A stretch of DNA of 64,000 nt from DATATB01 sp036268995 (lineage in GTDB: Bacteria > Planctomycetota > Planctomycetia > Pirellulales > PNKZ01): assembly GCA_036268995.1 (NCBI GenBank), contig DATATB010000114.1, positions 37,558-101,557 on the forward strand, in the 5' to 3' direction. The position numbers were made by a program, and so were the translations under genes. Below are positions 49,887-58,440 of this stretch, piece after piece. The number at the start of each line of letters is the position of its first letter. Position 1 is the first letter of the stretch. Under the pieces are notes generated by a model. That model was not told the DNA's origin. It worked only from the letters and a program-made list of their open reading frames with translations, and did not search any database.

Positions 49887-51935
49887 TCACTTCCAGTCGC
49901 CCGACAGCACGAAGGCGGCCCAGAAATAAGGCGGGAGGCGCTTGTCGGCGCTCGGGGGATCTCCCTCCGTCACCAGCCCGCGGCTGGTCCCCTCGCGCAG
50001 CATCCACAGTTGTGCCTCGCGCAGCGCTTCGAGTTTGGTCATTCGCGGCTGGTTGGGCGCCGCCTGCCACAGGTTCTTGTAAAACCGCTCCATGAGCAAG
50101 CGCGTGGCCTGGTCGGGCACCTTCCAGAGGCTGGCCACCACGGTGCGGGCCCCGGCCGCCTGGAACGCGCGCTGCAAACCCAACAGCCCTTCGCCGCCGG
50201 CCACGTTGCCCAAGCCCGTCTCGCAGGCCGAGAGCACGGCCAACTGCACGCCGCGCAGGTCGAGCGTGCCGACTTCCTCGGCCGTCAAGTAGCCGTTGTC
50301 GCCCTGCGGCTGCGGGTGGTTGGCTCCGGCCAGCACCAGGCCCGACAGCAGCCCCGGGTGATAGCGCGACACGCTTTGGCTCGTGATGAGCTTGTCGGTT
50401 CCGCTACGGGGAGCGTCCAACTGCTGCTCGAGCGCCGAGTGGAACTTGGAGCTGGCAAAAAAGCCGTGCGTGGCCAGGTGCAGATAGCGATGCCCGGCGG
50501 CCTCAAGGCACACTGCGGCGGTCGTGGCCTCGGCCTTGGAGAGCGTTTTGATCCGCTGGGGATCGAACTTGCTGTCTTTATACAAGCGTTCGAGCATGGC
50601 CAGCTCGCCCAGTGTGCCGTCCAGCGGCGGCCACGGATTGTCGCTGGCGTCGCGCGCCAGCCCGCGATCGAATTGGGCGAAGTTGTTGCTGGGCGTCTTG
50701 GGCTTCAGCGGCGGTTGGGCCAGCGCGGCCGGCGAGGGGATGACCGCCAGCGGCCAATCTTCCAGCAGATAATGGTCCGGCTGTTTGCCGGGCAAGGCGT
50801 CGAAGGGCAGTCGGCCCAGCGGCCCGTCGGGCGAAAGCAGCACGAGTTTGACTTCAGTGCCGGCCAGCAGCGTTTCCACCGGCTGCCACACCCGCTCGCG
50901 CAGCAATTTTCCCGCCACTTGTGCCTCGCTCGATCGGCCGAAATCGCCGTCGGTCTTCCCACGCCAGCGGTCGATCGCTTCGCCGACCGGGCCGCTTTCG
51001 CCCAGGCATACCAGCCGGATCGGCCCATCATGCCGCACGACGAACGCGGCCAACTGCCGCTTCCATGTTGGCTTGCCGCCCCTCTTTTCCGGCGCGAGCC
51101 GCTGCCAGTATTCCACGAAATCCACCAGCGCCGCCTCGGGCAGCAACGCCTGTTGCAGTTCCGCGACCGCCGGAGCGCGGGCCGCCGCCGCGAACGCCGC
51201 GCTCTGGTGCGCCAGCTCGCGCTCCAACTGTTCTTTCCGGGCCGACAGCTCGGCCAACTGCTGCCGGGTGGAGTCTCGTTTTTCCGGTGCGGGCACGGTC
51301 AGAGCCAGCCGTGCCAGCCGCGCGGTGACTTGCTCCAACTCGGTGAACGTGGGCTTCAGTTCCGGCCGATCCACAAGCGCATGCTGCCGCCATTGCTGCC
51401 GCAGCACGAGCCCTTTCCACTGGAGCCAGAAGGGATACACCCGATCACCGTCCGTGCCGTGCCGCGCTTCCAGCGCCAAGTAGCTGTCCACCATAAATCG
51501 CACGCTGGCTGCATGGGCCAGTTGCTGCCGCTGCGACTCTCCCAAGAAACTCTGCTGGAGACTGTTAAGCGTCACCGTGGCCGCCTGGCGGTAGAGTGGC
51601 TCGGCCCGGGCGTAGTCGCCCAGGCTGTTGTACAGGAAGGCCAGGTTGTTCAGGCTCGAGGCATAGTCGGGGTGCGCTTCGCCCAGGGATTTCTGACGAA
51701 TTTCCAATGCCTGCCGAAAGAGCGGCTCGGCCCGGGCGTAGTCGCCCAGGCTGTAATAAAGAGTGGCTAGGCTTTCGAGGCTCGAGGCGTAGTCGGGGTG
51801 CGCTTCGCCGAGGGATTTCCGGCGAATTTCCAATGCCTGCCGATAGAGCGGCTCGGCCCGAGCGTAGTCGCCCATGCGCTTGCACAGTCCGGCCAGGTTG
51901 TTCAGGCTCACGGCGTAGTCGGGATGCGTTTCACC
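49887..51935 (-). CDS. CHAT-domain protease-like protein, C-terminal part of a frameshifted TPR-CHAT gene
   Basis: About 682 residues counted from the frameshift point. It begins within a TPR array of 42-residue units (GDYARAEPLYRQALEIRRKS), runs through a helical linker with a coiled-coil-like stretch (RQQLAELSARKEQLERELAH), and ends in a CHAT domain. The caspase-type pair is present: His in LATHGFF (codon 50466-50468) and Cys in LSACETGLG (codon 50223-50225), so the peptidase site looks intact. CHAT proteins are caspase-like proteases; TPR-CHAT proteins such as Csx29 and the gasdermin-linked bacterial proteases are activated through their TPR part. The frame upstream of the frameshift also stays open back to 52217, but its translation there is not TPR, so an independent start is uncertain. 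No gasdermin or CRISPR gene lies nearby. Confidence 0.75.
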   Translation of the reverse strand, partial: GETHPDYAVSLNNLAGLCKRMGDYARAEPLYRQALEIRRKSLGEAHPDYASSLESLATLYYSLGDYARAEPLFRQALEIRQKSLGEAHPDYASSLNNLAFLYNSLGDYARAEPLYRQAATVTLNSLQQSFLGESQRQQLAHAASVRFMVDSYLALEARHGTDGDRVYPFWLQWKGLVLRQQWRQHALVDRPELKPTFTELEQVTARLARLALTVPAPEKRDSTRQQLAELSARKEQLERELAHQSAAFAAAARAPAVAELQQALLPEAALVDFVEYWQRLAPEKRGGKPTWKRQLAAFVVRHDGPIRLVCLGESGPVGEAIDRWRGKTDGDFGRSSEAQVAGKLLRERVWQPVETLLAGTEVKLVLLSPDGPLGRLPFDALPGKQPDHYLLEDWPLAVIPSPAALAQPPLKPKTPSNNFAQFDRGLARDASDNPWPPLDGTLGELAMLERLYKDSKFDPQRIKTLSKAEATTAAVCLEAAGHRYLHLATHGFFASSKFHSALEQQLDAPRSGTDKLITSQSVSRYHPGLLSGLVLAGANHPQPQGDNGYLTAEEVGTLDLRGVQLAVLSACETGLGNVAGGEGLLGLQRAFQAAGARTVVASLWKVPDQATRLLMERFYKNLWQAAPNQPRMTKLEALREAQLWMLREGTSRGLVTEGDPPSADKRLPPYFWAAFVLSGDWK

Positions 51936-52744
51936 TATAGGGCTTTCTTGCGGATTTCCATTGCCTGGCGATAGAGCGGCTCGGCCCGCGCGTAGTCGCC
52001 CATGATGTGGTACAGCGAGGCCAGGTTGTTCAGGCTCTGGGCGTAGTCGGGATGCGCTTCGCCCAAAGCGTTCTTGCGGATCTCCGTTGCTTGGCGATAG
52101 AGCGGCCCGGCCCGCGCGTAGTCGCCCATCGCACGGTACAGCTCGGCCAGGTTGTTCAGGCTCGTGGCGTAGTCGGGGTGCGACCTGCCGAGGAGGCGAA
52201 GGCGGCTGACGCGGCACGTCTCAGCCAGCTCGATCGCGACCTGGTAATGCCCCTCGCCAATGAGCCGGACCAGCTTGCTATTGGCCCGCTCCGCTTCGAG
52301 AATATCTTGGCGGTCTTGCGGGCCGAGTTTCGCCAGCAGCCGAGCCTGCTCGACTTGGAGCCGAGCATCGGTCACCTTCCAATGCCCGGCACCGAACACG
52401 ACGGTGCGGGTTTCGAGCGCTTCCCGGAACCGCTTCTCGGCCTGGGAAAAATTCTCGCGTTCAAGTTCGCGCTCTCCCAACCAATCGAGCGAAAAGGCCA
52501 GGTCGTCGGTGAGTCGCCGATAAAGCTCGCGCTCGATGGCCAGCATCTTTTCGCCGGCCGCAATCGCATCGGCAGTTTGGCCTGCCCCGAGCAACTGCTG
52601 GGCCAGCACCCACAGCCGATTGCGCTCGGCAAGTCTTGCTGCTTGGGTCGCATCGGCTGCCGGTGCTTGAGCCGCGAGTGGCGAAGCCGACAGGGTTCCC
52701 AGAGCCCAAGCGAGCACGCCCGCCGCGATGAATTTGCGCGTCAT
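51935..52744 (-). CDS. N-terminal part of the frameshifted TPR-CHAT gene (signal peptide and TPRs)
   Basis: 269 residues, ending at a premature TAG at 51935-51937. MTRKFIAAGVLAWALGTLSA and the following LAAQA look like a signal peptide. Two helical regions follow, then the first TPR units of the 42-residue Kinesin-light-chain type (HPDYATSLNNLAELYRAMGD). The frame ends at MEIRKKAL, exactly where the next frame continues with GETHPDYAVSLNNLAG. Removing two bases restores one protein of about 950 residues. A signal peptide on a CHAT protein implies action outside the cytoplasm (inference). Confidence 0.75.
   Translation of the reverse strand: MTRKFIAAGVLAWALGTLSASPLAAQAPAADATQAARLAERNRLWVLAQQLLGAGQTADAIAAGEKMLAIERELYRRLTDDLAFSLDWLGERELERENFSQAEKRFREALETRTVVFGAGHWKVTDARLQVEQARLLAKLGPQDRQDILEAERANSKLVRLIGEGHYQVAIELAETCRVSRLRLLGRSHPDYATSLNNLAELYRAMGDYARAGPLYRQATEIRKNALGEAHPDYAQSLNNLASLYHIMGDYARAEPLYRQAMEIRKKAL
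51936..51937 (-). other. Two-base (TA) insertion splitting the TPR-CHAT gene
   Basis: The conserved 'GCGTAGTCGG' mark of each TPR unit falls at 51661, 51787, 51913, 52041 and 52167: spacings 126, 126, 128, 126. The single 128-nt interval contains CCTATAGG where CCTAGG would keep both frame and TPR consensus (KKALGETHPDYA). This pins the event to a TA duplication. Confidence 0.85.
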
Positions 52745-52910
52745 GCAATCGGTCCCCGTTGCGCGTGGCTTCGGCCGTGCTGCGTTCAGCGTGCGGCCGA
52801 GATGATTCTCTCACGATAACGCTGGGTCTGAGTGCCCGGCAAGCATCTTTCGCGCGGCGATCGACCGTGGTAACGGAATTGCTCCGTCCTGGCTCAAAAG
52901 CGCGACCCCA

Positions 52911-52926
52911 GAAGTCTCACGACTTC
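52911..52926. repeat. Dispersed hairpin element, copy 2
   Basis: GAAGTC-TCAC-GACTTC followed by CGCTACGGG. Compare with GAAGCC-TCAC-GGCTTC at 45888-45905: one base pair changed on both sides of the stem. It is upstream of the TPR-CHAT gene. Confidence 0.6.
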
Positions 52927-52948
52927 CGCTACGGGAAGCAACGCGCAA

Positions 52949-52992
52949 CACCCTCATCCGGCCTTCGGCCACCTTCTCCCAGGGGGAGAAGG
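52949..52992 (-). repeat. 44-nt dispersed palindromic element, right copy
   Basis: Exact inverted copy of 49792-49835. It lies between the start of the TPR-CHAT gene and the end of the DUF1501 gene. A smaller hairpin, GTCGCC-TGACT-GGCGAC at 53003-53019, lies next to it and may end the DUF1501 transcript. Confidence 0.85.
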
Positions 52993-53032
52993 ACGCGCTG
53001 ACGTCGCCTGACTGGCGACTGCGCAGCCGTCG

Positions 53033-54472
53033 TCAGGCCAGCAGCTTAGTCAGGACTTGGCCGCTGACGTCGGTGAGGCGGAACTCGCGGCCTTGATATT
53101 TAAAGGTTAGCCGCTCGTGGTCGAGGCCGAGCAGGTGCAAGGCGGTGGCGTTGATGTCGTGCACGTGCACGGCGTCTTCTTCGGGACTGAAACCGAAGTC
53201 GTCGGTCCGGCCCAGCGAGACGCCGGGCTTGATGCCGCCGCCGGCCATCCACATCGTGTAAGCGTCCTTGTGATGATCGCGGCCCGGCGCGGTCTTCTTG
53301 CCGTCGCCGTCGGCGCCTTGCCGCAGCGGCGTGCGGCCGAACTCGGCGCCCCAAATCACGAGCGTGTCGTCGAGCAGCCCGCGCTGGTCCAGGTCCTTGA
53401 TCAGGCCGGCCATGGCGCGATCGGTCTGCTGGCATTTGCTGGCCAGCCCCTTGGCCAGGTTGCCGTGGTGGTCCCAGTCGGCATCGTAGAGTTCGACGAT
53501 CCGCACGCCGCGCTCGACCAGCCGGCGAGCGAGCAGGCAGTTGTTGGCGAACGACGCCTGGCCCGGCTTCGCGCCGTACAGATCGAGCGTGGCTTTCGAC
53601 TCTTGCTCGAGCTCGATCAGGTCGGGCAGCGAAGTCTGCATGCGGAAGGCCATCTCGTACTGGGTGATGCGCGTGGCGATTTCCGGATCGTGGACGCTGG
53701 CCAGTTGGCGGCGGTTCAGCTCGCCCACGGCGTCGAGAATGCGGCGGCGGTCGGCGGGCGCCTGGCCCGGCGGGTTGCTGAGAAACAGCACCGGATCGCC
53801 GGCCGAGCGGAACTGCACGCCTTGATACACGCTAGGCAAAAAGCCATTGGACCAGAGCGACGTGCCGGCACCGCCCAACGGGCCCGAGAGCATCACCACG
53901 TAGGCCGGCAGATCCTGATTCTCGGTGCCGAGGCCATAGGTGAGCCACGAGCCGAAGCTAGGCCGGCCGCCGCGGCCGAAGCCGGTGTGCAGAAACATCT
54001 GTGCCGGCGCGTGGTTGATTTCTTCGGTATGCACAGTGCGAACCACGGCCAGTTGATCGGCCACGCCGGCCAGGTGCGGCAGGAGCTCGGACATGCTCTG
54101 CCCGCTTTGGCCGTGCTTGGCGAATTTGAACGGCGAGCCGGCCAGCGACATCTTGCCGCCGATGAAGGCGAACCGCCGCCCCTTGAGCAGCGACTCGGGA
54201 CAAGGCTGGCCGTCGCGTTTGGCCAGCTCGGGCTTATGGTCGAACAAGTCGAGCTGCGACGGCGCGCCGATCATGTGCAGATAGATGACGCGCTTGGCGC
54301 GCGGCGCGAACATCGGCTTGCGGGCCGCCAGCGGATCGGCCGGCGCGGCCGAACTCGACTTCTCGCCCAAGAGCGAAGCCAAGGCCGCGGCGCCCAGGCA
54401 CAAACCGCTGCGTCCCAAAAAATATCGCCGGCTCTCGCCGGGTGCGGGGAGTCGTTCAGCAGGCATAGTCAT
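53033..54472 (-). CDS. Tat-exported DUF1501 domain protein
   Basis: 479 residues. The N-terminus has a twin-arginine signal, ESRRYFLGRSGLCLGAAALA (residues 13-32). The body matches the DUF1501 family, common in planctomycetes and related to sulfatase/phosphatase-fold proteins: RVIYLHMIGAPSQLDLFDHK, then GRGGRPSFGSWLTYGLG, ELYDADWDHHGNL, and WGAEFGRTP followed by GRDHHKDAYTMWMAGGGIKP. The conserved His/Asp-rich motifs suggest metal binding; the true reaction is not known. It lies 101 nt downstream of the PSD1-type gene on the same strand, the usual order of this pair, so the two are probably co-transcribed. Start: ATG at 54472, with a second ATG two codons on that would also keep the Tat signal. 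Confidence 0.85.
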   Translation of the reverse strand: MTMPAERLPAPGESRRYFLGRSGLCLGAAALASLLGEKSSSAAPADPLAARKPMFAPRAKRVIYLHMIGAPSQLDLFDHKPELAKRDGQPCPESLLKGRRFAFIGGKMSLAGSPFKFAKHGQSGQSMSELLPHLAGVADQLAVVRTVHTEEINHAPAQMFLHTGFGRGGRPSFGSWLTYGLGTENQDLPAYVVMLSGPLGGAGTSLWSNGFLPSVYQGVQFRSAGDPVLFLSNPPGQAPADRRRILDAVGELNRRQLASVHDPEIATRITQYEMAFRMQTSLPDLIELEQESKATLDLYGAKPGQASFANNCLLARRLVERGVRIVELYDADWDHHGNLAKGLASKCQQTDRAMAGLIKDLDQRGLLDDTLVIWGAEFGRTPLRQGADGDGKKTAPGRDHHKDAYTMWMAGGGIKPGVSLGRTDDFGFSPEEDAVHVHDINATALHLLGLDHERLTFKYQGREFRLTDVSGQVLTKLLA

Positions 54473-54573
54473 TGGTCCGTTGTCCGTTGTCTTATTTATC
54501 TTCTTCTTTGTCTTCTTTTATCTTCTTTGCGCTCTTTGGGATCTTCTGTTCAATCTCTTTGTAATTTCGCTCA

Positions 54574-57500
54574 TCAGCCCCGGTTGATCGTTTCGTCGAG
54601 GTTCAAGATGGCAGTCGCCGTCGCGTACCAGGCCGCGAATTCATCGGCTGCCACGCCGGGCGGAAGCTTGAGCTTGCCGATCAACTCGCGCGCGGCAGTC
54701 GGATTTGCTTTGGCGGCCGCCCGTTGGGCGTCCCACAACTTGTGCAGCACGGCCACTTCGGCCGAATCGGGCGTGCGCGCCACGGCCAGCTGAAACAGGT
54801 ACGCCAGCCGCGCATCGACGGTGTCGTCTTTCTCCCCTCGCCCCTTGTGGGAGAGGGGCCGGGGGTGAGGGGGCGCGTCGATTAGCACTCGCCGGGCCAG
54901 GCCCAGCGCGGCTTCGACATACACCGGGTCGTTCAGCAGGGTGAGCGCTTGCAGCGGCGTGTTGGAACGCGGCCGCTTGACGCGGCAGGCCAGCCGGGCG
55001 TTGGCGTCAAAGTTGACGAAGCTCGGATACGGAGCCGCCCGCTTGAGCACCACGTACAGACCACGCCGATACTGCTGCTCGCCGGGACTGACAATGTAAT
55101 CGACCTTCTGCCCGCCGACTTTGACCCACAGCCCGTCGGGTTGAAACGGCCGCACCGGCGCTCCCCCCTGCTCCAAGCTCAACAGGCCGGCGATCGACAG
55201 CGCGCTATCGCGAATCGCCTCGGCGTCGAGCCGGAACCGGGCAGCGCGGGCATAGAGCAAGTTCTGATCGTCGCGCGCCGCCAACTCGGGCGACAGCGTC
55301 GAGGTTTGCCGGTATGTCGCCGACAGCACGATCGTGCGCAGCAGCTTCTTGAGCGACCAGCCGTTGTCGATGTACTCGGTGGCCAGCCAATCGAGCAGCT
55401 CGGGATGCGTGGGCGGCTGGCCCTTGATGCCAAAATCTTCGGGCGTGGTCACGATGCCATGGCCGAACAATTCGGCCCACCAGCGATTCACGGTGACCCG
55501 GGCCACCAGCGGATGATTCGGCTGCACGAGCCAGCGGGCCAGCGCCAGACGATTGCGCTCGCTGGGTGTCACGGTCATCGGCGGCAACACGGCCGGCGTG
55601 GACGGTTCGACCGCGTCGCCGGGATTGCGGAAGTCTCCGCGCATGAAGACCGCACTGGCGCGCGGCTTGTCCAGTTCGCTCATGACAAGCGTTGTCGGCG
55701 GCTTGAGTTTCGCCAGCTTTTGTTGAGTCTGCGTGCGCGCGTCCTGCAGCTCGCGATATTTTGTGTCCTGGTCGAGTTGGAACTTGGCGAGCGCTTTGGC
55801 CTGCTCGGGCGTGCGCTTTTTGGCCGGGATGGCCAGCGCCTTGACCACGGCCGCGGGCGTGGAGTTCGGATCCGGCCGCACGAGCGCCGTCAGCCGCAAG
55901 CGGCCGATGGTGCGCCCGGCCCCGTGGTTCTGCTCGAGCGTCACGGTCAGCTTGGTGCCGCCGGCAAAGCCGATCGGTTCGGCCGTTTCGAAGATGGCCC
56001 AGTGGGGCGCGTGAAATTTGGGTGCGATGGCCCACGCGGTTTTGGGCGAATCGTCGATCGCGCCGGCAGGCTCGAAATTCTTCTGCGAGAAATCGGCCTT
56101 CGCTTGCCGGAACTTGACGGGCTGCGCCTTGCCGCCGCTTTTGGGTGCCGCGGTCACCTCGAACGACTGCAAGACAAAGTTCGGCCGGTTGGCGTCGCCC
56201 CGCCCTGGCCCGCTGCCGGGCAGCGAGGGGTCGGTTAGCGCTTCGAGCTTGATGGCCCGAATGCCGGTGAGCGTGGTGGCGGCCTCGACGGTGTAGGTGT
56301 CGCGGTCGGGCGTTTCGCCGCTGACGAGCACGGACTTGTCCGGCAGGATTTCGCTGGCGCTTCCGGCCAGCGAGTCGAAGTCGAGAATTTCCAAGACTTG
56401 TTCCTGCGGCTGACTGCTCAGATGGCCCGACAGTTCGTGCTCCCAGGCATCGGCCGTCTTGTGCAGCTCGGTTGCGCGCGTTGCCAATTGACGGTCGAGT
56501 TCGGCCAGCTCGGCTGCGAGCGGCTTGCGCTTCGCTTCCAACTCGGGATCCGCCACGTTCATCGTCGGCCCGCGAAAGGCGATCGAGCCGGGCACCTTGG
56601 GGTTGTTGCGATCGGCCTCGAGCGCGGTGTTGTTGAAGAAGGCGAACAGGCCGTAATAATCGCGGGCCGAGAACGGATCGTACTTGTGGTCGTGGCATTG
56701 GCAGCATTCCAGCGTCGAGCCCAGCCAGATCATGCCGAGCGTGTTCACGCGATCAAGCACCTGGTTGACGCGGGTTTCCTCGGGATCGCTGCCGGCCTCG
56801 ACGTTGGTCGGCGCATTGCGGCCAAAGCCGGTGGCGATCTTTTGCGACTCGGTGGCACCGGGCAGCAAATCGCCGGCAAGCTGCTCGATCGTGAACTGAT
56901 TGAACGGCATGTCGCGGTTGAAGGCGTCGACCACCCAATCGCGATAGGCCCAAATGTCGCGCAGGTCGTCCCGCTGAAAACCATGACTGTCGGCATAGCG
57001 GGCCGCATCGAGCCAGGGCCGCGCCCAGCGCACGCCGAACTGCTGGGAGGCCAGCAGCCGGTCGACCAGCCTTTCATAGGCTTGCGGGTGCTGATCGCCG
57101 ACAAAGGCCGCGACTTCGGCCGGCGTCGGCGGCAGGCCTATAAGATCTAAGGACAAGCGGCGGATGAGCGTTGCCCGATCGGCTTCGGGCGAGGGGTGCA
57201 GGCCGGCACGCTGGAGCCGGGCCAGCACCAGCGCATCGATGGGCGAACGCACCCAGGCGCGTTGCTGAGAATTGTTCGAAAGCTTGGGCACCTTCGGCCG
57301 AACAGGCCGGACGTAGGCCCAATGCGTGGCCGACTGCACGTGGTCGGGCCACACGGCGCCTTGGCGAATCCAAGTGCGGATCAACTCGATTTCGGCTGCC
57401 GCCAAGGGCGCGCCGCGCGAAGGCATGATCTCGTCGTCGCCGGCCGGCCGGCTGATGCGCCGCACCAGTTCGCTCGAGTCCGGTTTGCCAGACACGATCA

Positions 57501-57735
57501 CCGGGCCGCTCGCGCCGCCGGCAAGGGCCTTTTCGCGCACGTCGAGCCGCAGCTCGCCTTCGGTGCGCTTGGCGCTATGGCATTCCAGGCACGAGCGCTT
57601 GAGCAGCGGATTGATATCGCGGGCAAAGTCCACGCGTGCCGGGTCGGTTTCTGCCGACCAGGCCAGGGGCGCAGCGGTGCCCAGGAGCAGGATTGCCGGC
57701 AGCGAGAGGAACCAATAGCAGCGGCCTGGTCGCAT
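54574..57735 (-). CDS. PSD1-type planctomycete cytochrome c protein (DUF1549/DUF1553)
   Basis: 1,053 residues from the ATG at 57735, chosen because it puts the hydrophobic signal WFLSLPAILLLGTAAPLAWS at the N-terminus; an in-frame start at 57864 would add 43 residues ahead of it. The PSCyt1 haem site CLECH is at residues 49-53. The DUF1549 region follows (SPIDALVLARLQRAG, TLIRRLSLDLIGLPPTPAEV), then a beta-rich middle with a possible carbohydrate-binding-like segment, then DUF1553 (HPLVARVTVNRWWAELFGHG, and RPRSNTPLQALTLLNDPVYV). These proteins occur in large families in planctomycetes and pair with DUF1501 genes; roles in polysaccharide breakdown have been proposed but not settled. Odd: residues about 955-967 (PPHPRPLSHKGRGE) are the translation of a dispersed DNA repeat. 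Confidence 0.85.
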   Translation of the reverse strand: MRPGRCYWFLSLPAILLLGTAAPLAWSAETDPARVDFARDINPLLKRSCLECHSAKRTEGELRLDVREKALAGGASGPVIVSGKPDSSELVRRISRPAGDDEIMPSRGAPLAAAEIELIRTWIRQGAVWPDHVQSATHWAYVRPVRPKVPKLSNNSQQRAWVRSPIDALVLARLQRAGLHPSPEADRATLIRRLSLDLIGLPPTPAEVAAFVGDQHPQAYERLVDRLLASQQFGVRWARPWLDAARYADSHGFQRDDLRDIWAYRDWVVDAFNRDMPFNQFTIEQLAGDLLPGATESQKIATGFGRNAPTNVEAGSDPEETRVNQVLDRVNTLGMIWLGSTLECCQCHDHKYDPFSARDYYGLFAFFNNTALEADRNNPKVPGSIAFRGPTMNVADPELEAKRKPLAAELAELDRQLATRATELHKTADAWEHELSGHLSSQPQEQVLEILDFDSLAGSASEILPDKSVLVSGETPDRDTYTVEAATTLTGIRAIKLEALTDPSLPGSGPGRGDANRPNFVLQSFEVTAAPKSGGKAQPVKFRQAKADFSQKNFEPAGAIDDSPKTAWAIAPKFHAPHWAIFETAEPIGFAGGTKLTVTLEQNHGAGRTIGRLRLTALVRPDPNSTPAAVVKALAIPAKKRTPEQAKALAKFQLDQDTKYRELQDARTQTQQKLAKLKPPTTLVMSELDKPRASAVFMRGDFRNPGDAVEPSTPAVLPPMTVTPSERNRLALARWLVQPNHPLVARVTVNRWWAELFGHGIVTTPEDFGIKGQPPTHPELLDWLATEYIDNGWSLKKLLRTIVLSATYRQTSTLSPELAARDDQNLLYARAARFRLDAEAIRDSALSIAGLLSLEQGGAPVRPFQPDGLWVKVGGQKVDYIVSPGEQQYRRGLYVVLKRAAPYPSFVNFDANARLACRVKRPRSNTPLQALTLLNDPVYVEAALGLARRVLIDAPPHPRPLSHKGRGEKDDTVDARLAYLFQLAVARTPDSAEVAVLHKLWDAQRAAAKANPTAARELIGKLKLPPGVAADEFAAWYATATAILNLDETINRG
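54834..54873 (-). repeat. Dispersed palindromic element inside the PSD1 coding sequence
   Basis: CCCCTCGCCCCTTGTGGGAG at 54834-54853 continues into a GGGGTGAGGGGG tail. It is a relative of the intergenic elements at 33842, 49792 and 52949 but here lies in frame within the DUF1553 part, between ARRVLIDA and DDTVDARLAYLF. Confidence 0.75.
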
Positions 57736-57934
57736 GAGAATTTCAGCAAAGACGGGCCACGCAGGGTCGGCCCATTGGCGGGGAAGGATCGAGTGGCGAG
57801 GCGTGAAACGGGTCGGATGAGTCGCCGGGCAAGGCGCCCGCGGTTTGCCCGCGACCGTCGCCATTCAAGTTAGCGTTCTCAAGCAGAGAAGTCACGAGTT
57901 TTTTGACGCCGCTGGCGACGTCCGGGTGGGCGTC

Positions 57935-58170
57935 TCGGAAGTAGGTGGAAACGACTACGCCCGAGGCGGCGCCTTGCCGCCATTTATTTTCTGTAGCCCA
58001 GTCCCTTCAGGGCTGGGCTTACGATCGGCGACCGGAATCACGCCTTCCCGCTGCGATGCGGCCGACGGCCGCATCGCAGCGGGAAGGAGCTTTGCGCGAC
58101 CGGTTGGTCCCAGCGCTGAAGGGCCGGGCCACGGAAAACGCTGCCTTGCGCCACCTACTTGCGCCACCTA
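57935..58170. repeat. Large imperfect inverted repeat, possible miniature mobile element
   Basis: Left-arm marks in order are AAGTAGGTGG, TTTTCTGTAGCCCAG, CCCTTCAGGGCTGGG and GCGACCGG. The complement of the right arm gives AAGTAGGTGG, TTTTCCGTGGCCCGG, CCCTTCAGCGCTGGG and ACCGGTCGCG in the same order. The centre is the perfect palindrome below. Confidence 0.65.
58043..58087. repeat. Perfect 45-nt palindrome
   Basis: Arms of 22 nt, CCTTCCCGCTGCGATGCGGC plus CG and its exact complement, around one A. Too GC-rich and without a T-run for a standard terminator. Confidence 0.9.
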
Positions 58171-58329
58171 CAAATTCGACGCTCTCGCCGTGACGCTCGG
58201 AGCGCGACGCGAGTAGGGAAAAACGCGGAAGCTGGGTAATCACGATATGGATAGTCATCTTAGTGATCTATCGTGTCCGGCAGCAATAATCCCGACCGGC
58301 AAGGCTCGCTTCGCGAGGCGCGAACCATC

Positions 58330-58440
58330 AAAATACGTACATGCGTTGTTTTATCATAACTAAATATATTTAACTTGCGGTTTTTACTTGCATCAGCCCC
58401 CAAGTGCCAGCAAAATCCCCCATATGCCATATTGTCGCAC
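58330..58440. promoter_or_regulatory. AT-rich stretch upstream of the last PATR gene
   Basis: Contains TTTTATCATAACTAAATATA, far more AT-rich than the surroundings. It may hold a promoter or a nucleoid-protein site for the gene starting at 58883, but it is about 450 nt upstream and no clear -35/-10 pair was found. Confidence 0.25.

Noticed and set aside
49812..51770. A 652-codon open frame on the + strand
   Set aside because: Antisense to the CHAT gene, whose His and Cys motifs confirm the minus strand as coding.
51936..51937. Programmed -1 frameshift as the reason for the split TPR-CHAT gene
   Set aside because: The shift would also restore the downstream frame, but there is no classic slippery heptamer, and the 128-nt spacing against 126 elsewhere is explained exactly by two extra bases.
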